21,129 nt of DNA from Gammaproteobacteria bacterium (GTDB lineage Bacteria; Pseudomonadota; Gammaproteobacteria; Pseudomonadales; Azotimanducaceae). The notes under the pieces were generated by a model, which did no database searches, had not been told where the DNA came from, and saw nothing but the letters and a program-made list of their open reading frames with translations. The translations under genes and the position numbers were made by a program. Positions 15,073 to 21,129 of the stretch are shown in pieces (positions within the stretch are counted from its first letter, which is position 1; each line of letters starts with the position of its first letter). The stretch covers positions 50,671-71,799 of the forward strand of contig PASO01000021.1 of the NCBI GenBank assembly GCA_002712135.1. The letters are read 5' to 3'.

Positions 15073-16599
15073 ATGAATAAACTCACTCATGAGGAGCTTA
15101 AAGACAAGATACTCGGTGGATGGTGCGGTAAAGCTTACGGCTGCATGATGGGTGAGCCGATGGAGTTTAAGTCCCAGGGCGAGATCTATGAGGGTAGCCT
15201 GGATATCGACCCGAAGGCACCTACGACCTGGTTGCACAGGGAAGATGACATGTACGTCAACATGGCGTTACTGGAGATTATGCGCGAAAAAGGACTGTCT
15301 GCAACTGCAGACGATTTTGCCAAAGTTTTTAAAGAGAGCGACTTCTTGTTATGGCATGCGAACGGCCAGGCGCGCCAAAACCTGCTCGAAGGGGTTCCAT
15401 CTCACTTGTCTGGGCACCCATTTTATAGTCCGCATGCCGATGACATCGACTTTCAGATTGAGTGCGACTTTATTGGATTGGTTTGTCCGGGATTACCGGC
15501 GACAGCGCAGCATATTGCGAACAAGGTCGGCCATATCATGAACTATGGAGATGGGTATTACGCGGGTGTCTTTCTGGCATCTCTGTACGCTGCTTCTTTT
15601 GTCGAAACAGATCGCCGACGAATTATCGAGATGGCAAAGCAGACTATTCCAGAAGAATGTGATTATGCGGCGATGCTTCGAGATCTGCTCGCGTGGCATG
15701 CCGAAGATCCTGAAGACTGGCGGGCGACCTGGCAGAAGATAGAAGATAACTGGAACAAGGATCTGTGTCCTTGGGCGAGAACAGATAAGGGTTGTTTCAA
15801 CATCCAGGGTCACTTCAATGGATTGTATATCATGATGGGGCTCCTCTACGGCGGTGGTGACTATATTGAGTCGATATCCATCTGTACCCGCTGTGGTCAG
15901 GATACCGATTCTAATGTTGGTAACTGTGGCGGTGTCATGGGTGCAATTATCGGCTTCGAGGGTTTACCTGATGAAGTCAAAGCGGAACTTGCTCCGTATA
16001 TGGATCGTGACTACATCCATACAACGCTCTCTAACAATTCTGCTAGCGTGCTTTGTTATGAACTGGCGCTCAAGAATATTGAAAAAAATGGTGGAACTGT
16101 TGACGGTGAGGTTGAAATCAAGACACAGCCTTTTCGTTTCTCAGGCAAGCGAGAAGTATCTTTCATTGATCTGGAAATTGTCGATTCATTCAAGGCAATG
16201 GACGAATCGATTAGGTGGCACGGCTCATGGAATCGAGACGAAGAGGGTACGGTAGAAACCTGGGGTAAAGAGGTGATCTTGTCTTCATCGCCGGGGGATT
16301 ATGCAGAGGTGGATTTTCGTGGAACCTGCGTCTATATGCAGGGAAACCTTAGGTCGGACTGCGGCATGATAGATATCTACATTGACGGTGAGCTTAAACA
16401 TAGCCGGGACCTCTACGTAGAACCCAAGTGGGATAACCATTTGCAGTGTACGGCGCTATGGTTAACCGGTCTTGAGGATGGTGAGCATACGTTGAAAGTA
16501 GTGATAAGCGACTCGAAAAACTCTGAGAGCAGCGGTCATACTGTGGGTCTTGGAAGAGTGGTCTCGTATCGTGGCCAGATAGCAGCATTACCGGAGTAA
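15073..16599 (+). CDS. ADP-ribosylglycohydrolase-family enzyme with C-terminal beta-sandwich module
   Basis: Residues 1 to about 340 of this 508-aa protein match the ADP-ribosylglycohydrolase fold. KILGGWCGKAYGCMMGEPME near the start and E57-D58-D59 supply the first metal-site acids. CGQDTDSNVGNCGG supplies D277 and D279 of the second, so a two-metal site is intact. Residues about 350-508 form a separate module with repeated strands (YAEVDFRGTCVYMQGN, IDIYIDGELKHSRDLYV, LEDGEHTLKVVISD). It resembles sugar-binding or jelly-roll domains attached to carbohydrate enzymes. AAGGA is 7 bases before ATG 15073; the ATG at 15067 is too close to it. No signal peptide is seen. Its neighbours, a hydrolase and a binding protein (2 bases downstream), favour a catabolic glycosidase acting on an N- or O-glycoside over reversal of protein ADP-ribosylation. 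Confidence 0.88.
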   Translation: MNKLTHEELKDKILGGWCGKAYGCMMGEPMEFKSQGEIYEGSLDIDPKAPTTWLHREDDMYVNMALLEIMREKGLSATADDFAKVFKESDFLLWHANGQARQNLLEGVPSHLSGHPFYSPHADDIDFQIECDFIGLVCPGLPATAQHIANKVGHIMNYGDGYYAGVFLASLYAASFVETDRRRIIEMAKQTIPEECDYAAMLRDLLAWHAEDPEDWRATWQKIEDNWNKDLCPWARTDKGCFNIQGHFNGLYIMMGLLYGGGDYIESISICTRCGQDTDSNVGNCGGVMGAIIGFEGLPDEVKAELAPYMDRDYIHTTLSNNSASVLCYELALKNIEKNGGTVDGEVEIKTQPFRFSGKREVSFIDLEIVDSFKAMDESIRWHGSWNRDEEGTVETWGKEVILSSSPGDYAEVDFRGTCVYMQGNLRSDCGMIDIYIDGELKHSRDLYVEPKWDNHLQCTALWLTGLEDGEHTLKVVISDSKNSESSGHTVGLGRVVSYRGQIAALPE

Positions 16600-16601
16600 C
16601 A

Positions 16602-18437
16602 ATGAAGGTTGGATTACCGTTTTGGCTTATACCTGTTTTGTTGGCGTGTTCATTCGGGGCCTGTGCCGAAAAACCTGAGTACCAACACGGTATATCGCTG
16701 CTCCACGATCTGAAATACCCTGAGGGTTTCGAGCATTTCGAGTACTCGAATCCCTCAGCCCCTAAAGGGGGAGTACTAAATGTCTCTACGACTACCCCTA
16801 ACCAGAATTTCTCCGGCGCCTGGGGATTAGGTGTTCAGAACGCGGCTGGCTTGCAAAGAACTATCGATAAATTGCTGGTCAGGTCTGCTGATGAGCAGTC
16901 AGCCTTGTATTGTATGCTTGCGGACGGGATTGCGCTGTCTGAGGATGGTAAGTCTCTTTACATGAGGTTGCATGAGAGCGCCCGATGGCACGACGATGTC
17001 CCGCTCACAACCCGGGACGTACATTTTTCATATGATGCCATGATGACTTCCACGTCAAACGTATTTGGCAAGGCATATCTGGATTCGTGGATTAAGTCAT
17101 TGGAGGTCGTTAACGATCGGGAACTGATTATCCACCATCGAGAGGAATTCACCCACTCGAACCTGTTAGCGCTGACAACGTTCAAAGTACTACCGGCACA
17201 CTATTACGCAGACCGTGATGATCCTTTTGAGCCCACGCTCGATGTGCCGGTTGGCAATGGTCCTTATCGGGTAGCTGGATATGATAGAAACCAAGTCCTT
17301 TACGAGCGTGTGCAAGACTATTGGGGAAAAGATCTCCCAGTGAATAAGGGTCGAAATAATTTCGATCTGATTCGCTACGAGGTGTTTCGTGACGCCACCG
17401 TGGCGCGAGAAGCATTTCGTAAGGGTTTGTTCGATTTTTATGTCGAGCGGGATGTTCGCTACTGGAATACTTCCTCGGAGGTTGTATCCAACGATTCGAC
17501 TCAAATAATTAAGGATACCCGTGAGATACATCGGTGGATTGGTCAGCAGCTAGCCTTGGCTTTTAATTTGGAACGTGAGCAGTTCCAGGACGTTCGAGTT
17601 CGAGAAGCATTAACGCTAGCCTTCGACTTTGAGTGGCAGAATCGGGTACTCAACCATGACTCGCAGCGTCGGGCGCAAAGCTACTTTGCGGGCTCGGAGT
17701 TTGCGGCTACCGGGCTACCTAGCCAAGAAGAGGTTGAGTTACTAGCGTCCTATCGCGATCAAATCCCGGAACGTGTATTTACTGAATCATTTCACCTTCC
17801 CGCATCAAGCGGCCGCGGCATAAACCGCATGGCGCTGGAACGTGCGCGAGAGCTCCTGGATGAGGCAGGATGGTATCTGGTGGAAGGCGAACTGCAGGAT
17901 GTAGAGGGGAACCCTTTCGTTTTAGAAGTAGCCACGCAAAGAGCCTGGTCTAGAAGAATGTTGCTGCCCTACATCCAGTCTCTTGAGCTTCTCGGCATCA
18001 ATGCCAGCTTACGCCTGCTCGATACGGTTCTTGCCGTCAGGTTCAAGCGCGAACGCAGATTCGATATATTTCTGAGGGGTCTCGATTTCTCAAGTCCGCC
18101 AATGGCCTCATTAAATACCTACTTCAGTTCCGCGAGCGCGGAACAGGAACTAGGTGGTAATCTCCCCGGAATTAACCACCCAGTGGTTGATGCGCTGATT
18201 GCGCAAGCACAAAACGCAACGCGCATAGAAACGGCAGCGATAGCGCTACGCGCTCTTGATCGGGTTCTACTCTGGGGCTTCTATCACATCCCCTTAAACA
18301 TGCCAGATATTGAACGTTTTATGTATCGGGACAAGTTCGGACGCCCGAATGATGTAATCGCGTCATACGAATACCTTAATGATGGTCAGGCCCGCGTAAT
18401 TGATAGTTGGTGGTTGCTGGGTCAGGAGCCTAAGTGA
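16602..18437 (+). CDS. Periplasmic extracellular solute-binding protein, family 5 (YejA-like)
   Basis: The 611-aa protein is the substrate-binding part of a peptide/nickel-type ABC importer and resembles YejA. A signal peptide is present (hydrophobic core about residues 5-18, likely cut after ACA at 20-22). Cysteines at 16 and 21 make a lipoprotein possible but less convincing. Family marks include HGISLLHDLKYPEGFEHFEY, PSAPKGG, SARWHDDVPLTTRDVHFSYD, VFRDATVAREAFRKGLFDF and FQDVRVREALTLAFDFEW. GGAG lies 5 bases before the ATG, within the end of the previous gene, and the gap is only 2 bases, so translation is probably coupled. No permease or ATPase genes follow, so it must borrow an importer encoded elsewhere. 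Its 3' end overlaps the convergent PhyH gene by 16 bases. The ligand is likely the compound processed by the two upstream hydrolases. Confidence 0.92.
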   Translation: MKVGLPFWLIPVLLACSFGACAEKPEYQHGISLLHDLKYPEGFEHFEYSNPSAPKGGVLNVSTTTPNQNFSGAWGLGVQNAAGLQRTIDKLLVRSADEQSALYCMLADGIALSEDGKSLYMRLHESARWHDDVPLTTRDVHFSYDAMMTSTSNVFGKAYLDSWIKSLEVVNDRELIIHHREEFTHSNLLALTTFKVLPAHYYADRDDPFEPTLDVPVGNGPYRVAGYDRNQVLYERVQDYWGKDLPVNKGRNNFDLIRYEVFRDATVAREAFRKGLFDFYVERDVRYWNTSSEVVSNDSTQIIKDTREIHRWIGQQLALAFNLEREQFQDVRVREALTLAFDFEWQNRVLNHDSQRRAQSYFAGSEFAATGLPSQEEVELLASYRDQIPERVFTESFHLPASSGRGINRMALERARELLDEAGWYLVEGELQDVEGNPFVLEVATQRAWSRRMLLPYIQSLELLGINASLRLLDTVLAVRFKRERRFDIFLRGLDFSSPPMASLNTYFSSASAEQELGGNLPGINHPVVDALIAQAQNATRIETAAIALRALDRVLLWGFYHIPLNMPDIERFMYRDKFGRPNDVIASYEYLNDGQARVIDSWWLLGQEPK

Positions 18438-19501
18438 GCGTTGCTACTGTAATTGAACTCTTCTGCCCAGGAAGGTGTCTTTACTCCTGTATCGGCGAGC
18501 ACCTGCATTTCACCGTCTAGTGCCTTTAGTGCTTCCGTCACTTCCGATTTATCACGATGTGGTGGTGGCACGATTGGCGTTGCTTCTCGCGTATGTTGGA
18601 AGTCGAGTCTATTGACACCTAATGCTTTCAATATAGAGAGCTCAACCATTGAATAGTGATCGTGTTTTCGATTAAAACACATGGGTTCCCTGAGTATTGG
18701 AGACTTATTGGAAACAAAGCGCGGTACGGCAGCGGGGTTGGAGCAGGCGCGATGCAGCATGTATGGATGTACGATAACCATATCGCCTGCTTCCCCAGTC
18801 AGTTCTTCAAATTTGCTACATTGTTCGAGCAACACTGGAACCAGGTAGCCGGAACCCTGAATGCTGTCCGGATGCAGACCCTCAGGATGCGCAGCCATGA
18901 GCCGCGCAACTGGACCCACCGAGTCAACTGCGACATGCATACCCCCAGCCTTTGGCGCAATGTCACTGAATATAGGCACTGTGAGCAGGCCCTGTTCAGG
19001 AGAATCAAGGAAATGTCTGAAATGCCAGCCGTCTTTGTGCCATCCCGATCTCTTTATACCCGCTGGCTTCCAGTCGGGGTCGTCTCGAACACCAAGATTG
19101 GCGATAGAGGCACCGTTCCAGGCGAGTGCTTCACCTTCCAGAAATCGATGGGTGCCACCTACAGCATCAACCTGTGCCTGAAAAGCACGAGGTGCTTGTG
19201 TGCTTAGGTGATAGACCTCGTCCCCGCCAGAGTAGGTTAGATACGCATCAATACGTTTGCCTGGAAATCGCTTGTTCCAGGTAGAAGGATCGTTGCGATC
19301 GATGTCGTACTCATCTTTGAACCATCGCCATGTGCTCTCGCAGATTTCTTCAGCCATTGCGCGCGGAAATGCTTGTCGTACGACTACATACCCTTTCTCT
19401 ATGAAGTGCAGAGCGTTCTCGCGACTGAGCAACTCCATGTTGGATAGCGTTGCTTCAAGGTCCGCTGCGAATTGGTTTTCGTTAAATTCTTCCAGCTGCA
19501 C
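18422..19501 (-). CDS. Phytanoyl-CoA dioxygenase (PhyH) family oxygenase 2
   Basis: This is a predicted Fe(II)/2-oxoglutarate hydroxylase of up to 359 aa. The iron ligands are H155-x-D157 (SGWHKDGWHF) and H250 (HPYMLHRACSN), with R261 eleven residues on as the 2-oxoglutarate anchor. The core begins at LHFIEKGYVVVRQAF (31). The start is uncertain. GTG 19501 touches a perfect AGGAGG with no spacer, while CTG 19495 is ideally spaced (6 bases) but rare. ATG codon 22 has no ribosome binding site. The core is intact in every case. It lies 23 bases after PhyH 3 on the same strand and may act on the same or the next intermediate. Its last 16 bases overlap the binding-protein gene tail to tail. Confidence 0.88.
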   Translation of the reverse strand: MQLEEFNENQFAADLEATLSNMELLSRENALHFIEKGYVVVRQAFPRAMAEEICESTWRWFKDEYDIDRNDPSTWNKRFPGKRIDAYLTYSGGDEVYHLSTQAPRAFQAQVDAVGGTHRFLEGEALAWNGASIANLGVRDDPDWKPAGIKRSGWHKDGWHFRHFLDSPEQGLLTVPIFSDIAPKAGGMHVAVDSVGPVARLMAAHPEGLHPDSIQGSGYLVPVLLEQCSKFEELTGEAGDMVIVHPYMLHRACSNPAAVPRFVSNKSPILREPMCFNRKHDHYSMVELSILKALGVNRLDFQHTREATPIVPPPHRDKSEVTEALKALDGEMQVLADTGVKTPSWAEEFNYSSNAHLGS

Positions 19502-19507
19502 CCTCCT
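19502..19507 (-). promoter_or_regulatory. Perfect AGGAGG placed directly against a GTG start
   Basis: AGGAGG on the minus strand abuts GTG 19501-19499 and is 6 bases from CTG 19495. An upstream CTCC can pair with GGAG across a four-base loop and could mask the site. It is the strongest ribosome binding sequence in the window, yet it has an awkward start. Confidence 0.5.
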
Positions 19508-19524
19508 GTAGGAGTATTCTAATA

Positions 19525-20580
19525 CTATGGAATGTAATCCGGGACCTTCATCAAAAGATCAGTGACTTCGCGCTGTTCCCTGGTATTGAGCTCCTGGTAG
19601 ACAGGACTTGCATGCAGTTTATCGCAGACTGGACGGGTATCCCTTTTGGGTACCACATCCTGCGTCTCGTAGTTAGTCGCCATCATGCCTCGTTTGTGAT
19701 CAGTAAGATTGTAACCGGCTCGGTGCCAGGTTCTTGCGTCGTAGAGGAACATACTGCCTGCAGGTGCTTCGACGACGGTCGCCTCCGGACCACTATAAGG
19801 TAATTCATCATTGGTGAGCGGCGCGTTCCACTCCTCGGGAGGTGCTGAGTCAAGTAGGTGGGAACCTGCTTTCAGCATCGTTGCGCCATTTCTATAGCTA
19901 AAATTCGAGACAAAGGTATTGCGGTTGCACGCTTTGGGTGGGCCTTTTCTGGGGAAAACGGGTTGGGGACTTCTTGATTTCGTATAGGGAATATCAGAGT
20001 GCCATCCTCTACCGGCGTTCGCGATGGTCTTTGGTGGCAGCACGTTGAATCCCGGAGGGTGTCCTAGATGTATATCTCTGGTCTGCAGGTATTCGCGCAG
20101 CACGCAGAGTGAGATGGGTTCTGCGATGGCTTTACCTACGGCGGCACCCTGACAGATCTTGGGAGATTCCATGCTTTGTTCAAGTTGTTCATATGGTCCG
20201 GTGCAGGCGACCTTTTCAAGTCCATCGACAATATCTCGCGAGAGAATAGAGTTGAGACAAACCCAGCCCTCACGATGCAGGTGTTCAAGATATTCCGAAG
20301 GTAACTTTTCTGGGCCATTCAAGATTTCCAGAGTCACTTCATCTGAACCTATAGATAAAGTGTAAATATCACCTTCGCTCTTTATGTGCTTACCCGTTAA
20401 GGTCTGCTTGATTCCATCGGCGGTGCGATCCCAGATGACTTGATCGCTCGCGTCGTCAAATAGCGCCAGGTCACCATAGTCGTTTACCCCAAGCATGCTA
20501 CCATCGGCAGTTGTTAACAGGACATGACGATGCTTCGGGGGATCGAGCGTAAGAACCTGTGGGTGGTCTTGGTTTGCCAT
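19525..20580 (-). CDS. Phytanoyl-CoA dioxygenase (PhyH) family oxygenase 3 with N-terminal beta-rich extension
   Basis: The 351-aa predicted Fe(II)/2-oxoglutarate hydroxylase has iron ligands H194-x-D196 (GWHSDIPY) and H286 (YDARTWHRAGYN), with R297 as the 2-oxoglutarate anchor. The first roughly 90 residues are an added strand-rich segment (HVLLTTADGSMLGVNDYGDL, then IYTLSIGSDEVTLEIL) before the PhyH core begins at YLEHLHREGWVCL. I do not recognise this segment; it may shape substrate binding or oligomers. AGGA lies 9 bases before ATG 20580. The gene is 18 bases after the class II aldolase and 23 bases before PhyH 2, so all three are probably one transcript. A role in opening or hydroxylating a sugar-like or polyol-like substrate before aldol cleavage is inferred from this position. 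Confidence 0.88.
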   Translation of the reverse strand: MANQDHPQVLTLDPPKHRHVLLTTADGSMLGVNDYGDLALFDDASDQVIWDRTADGIKQTLTGKHIKSEGDIYTLSIGSDEVTLEILNGPEKLPSEYLEHLHREGWVCLNSILSRDIVDGLEKVACTGPYEQLEQSMESPKICQGAAVGKAIAEPISLCVLREYLQTRDIHLGHPPGFNVLPPKTIANAGRGWHSDIPYTKSRSPQPVFPRKGPPKACNRNTFVSNFSYRNGATMLKAGSHLLDSAPPEEWNAPLTNDELPYSGPEATVVEAPAGSMFLYDARTWHRAGYNLTDHKRGMMATNYETQDVVPKRDTRPVCDKLHASPVYQELNTREQREVTDLLMKVPDYIP

Positions 20581-20598
20581 GACATTGAATCCTAACTG

Positions 20599-21129
20599 TT
20601 AGCCGTTCCTAGCGTAGGCCATCTCTTCCGCTTTTTTAAAGAAATCTTCCCAATCGGCGTCGGTCAGTCGATTCGGCTCTCCTAGTTGCCGTGATAGCAC
20701 ATATTGTCTGCACATGATCTCAAGTCGCTGTGCCTGGTTCACTGCACGCTTCAGGTTTGGCGCACGTGCTATCATTCCATGGTTACCAAGCAGGCAGGCG
20801 GTGCGGTCCGCTAATGCTTCAGAAGCATCTTTCGCAAGTTGCTCTCTACCGAAAGTGGAGTAGGGAACGCAGGGAACATCGCCGCCGCCGAATACACCCA
20901 CAAGGTAGTGGAAGCCCGGAAGAGTGGTTACGTGGCTCGCCACCGCAACGCAGTAATCTGAATGGGTATGTACGACAGCACCGGCATCCTCATATTCCTT
21001 GTAGATTGCGGCGTGCATGCGCCACTCGGAAGACGGTAATCGGTCACCCTCATAGTCGCCGTTGAAAGAACAGGTGACAACATTATCAACGGTGATGGAG
21101 TCCCCTGTTGCGCCGTTGGGAGAGATCAA
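20599..21129 (-). CDS. Class II (zinc) aldolase/adducin family protein, 5' end cut by window edge
   Basis: This is a predicted zinc-dependent aldolase related to L-fuculose-1-phosphate aldolase. It would cleave a carbon-carbon bond next to a ketone or decarboxylate a related substrate. The visible 176 residues hold the metal site: H54 and H56 (VVHTHSDY) and H117 (LLGNHGM), with acid/base E35 (SSEW). Spacings of 19 and 61 residues equal those of E73, H92, H94 and H155 in E. coli FucA. By that comparison about 40 N-terminal residues lie outside the window. The frame is open to the edge, where the first codons encode ISPNGA. It is upstream of two PhyH genes in the same direction. Substrate unknown; phosphate-binding residues cannot be judged from the visible part. 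Confidence 0.9.
   Translation of the reverse strand: MISPNGATGDSITVDNVVTCSFNGDYEGDRLPSSEWRMHAAIYKEYEDAGAVVHTHSDYCVAVASHVTTLPGFHYLVGVFGGGDVPCVPYSTFGREQLAKDASEALADRTACLLGNHGMIARAPNLKRAVNQAQRLEIMCRQYVLSRQLGEPNRLTDADWEDFFKKAEEMAYARNG

Noticed and set aside
15073..16599. Toxin-antitoxin or ADP-ribosylation defence system based on the ADP-ribosylglycohydrolase-type gene
   Set aside because: No ADP-ribosyltransferase partner is nearby. The fused beta-sandwich and the neighbouring hydrolase and binding protein point to catabolism.
1..21129. CRISPR arrays, tRNA genes, insertion sequences or phage attachment sites
   Set aside because: No regularly spaced repeats, tRNA-like folds, transposase frames or terminal repeats were found on reading either strand.

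Overview
This looks like accessory, catabolism-rich chromosomal DNA from an aerobic Gram-negative bacterium, most likely a marine-type gammaproteobacterium. That is an inference. It rests on roughly even base composition, an outer-membrane porin-like gene beside a DUF2946 gene, a YejA-type periplasmic binding protein, and a mix of phytanoyl-CoA-type dioxygenases, GMC oxidoreductase, enolase-superfamily dehydratase, type III CoA-transferase and class II aldolase. I see no tRNA or rRNA gene, CRISPR array, transposase or integrase.

Layout. Positions 2-139 (+) hold the last 45 codons of an unrecognised gene. A leftward block then runs from about 10574 down to 163. In transcription order it contains: a rifampin-phosphotransferase/PEP-synthase-like dikinase; a possible 54-codon membrane peptide; a GMC oxidoreductase; its Gluconate_2-dh3 partner; a PhyH dioxygenase; a second dikinase paralogous to the first; and a mandelate-racemase-group dehydratase. 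A 118-bp divergent region separates this block from a rightward CaiB-type CoA-transferase and a small NTF2-like protein (10693-12229). These converge on a leftward pair, a DUF2946 protein and a Phenol_MetA_deg-type outer-membrane protein (13742-12242). Next comes a rightward three-gene set (13868-18437): a beta-lactamase-fold serine hydrolase, an ADP-ribosylglycohydrolase-family enzyme with an added beta-sandwich, and a YejA-like binding protein. Its 3' end overlaps a leftward set (18422 to the window edge) of two more PhyH dioxygenases and a class II aldolase cut by the edge.

How the genes may work together. The dikinase - GMC - Gluconate_2-dh3 - PhyH - dikinase block is the most unusual part. 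Both dikinases keep the ATP-grasp and the swivelling His domain, while their central substrate domains differ. They may phosphorylate two different hydroxylated small molecules (ATP to AMP plus Pi), with PhyH adding a hydroxyl and the GMC enzyme oxidising an alcohol. The dehydratase, aldolase, CoA-transferase, hydrolases and binding protein fit uptake and breakdown of an oxygen-rich organic compound. The substrate cannot be read from the sequence, and the pathway is a hypothesis.

Start codons are unusual here. Three leftward genes appear to use TTG: two are forced because no upstream or early ATG exists, and one is decided by its ribosome binding site. A fourth begins at GTG, or possibly CTG, beside a perfect AGGAGG.
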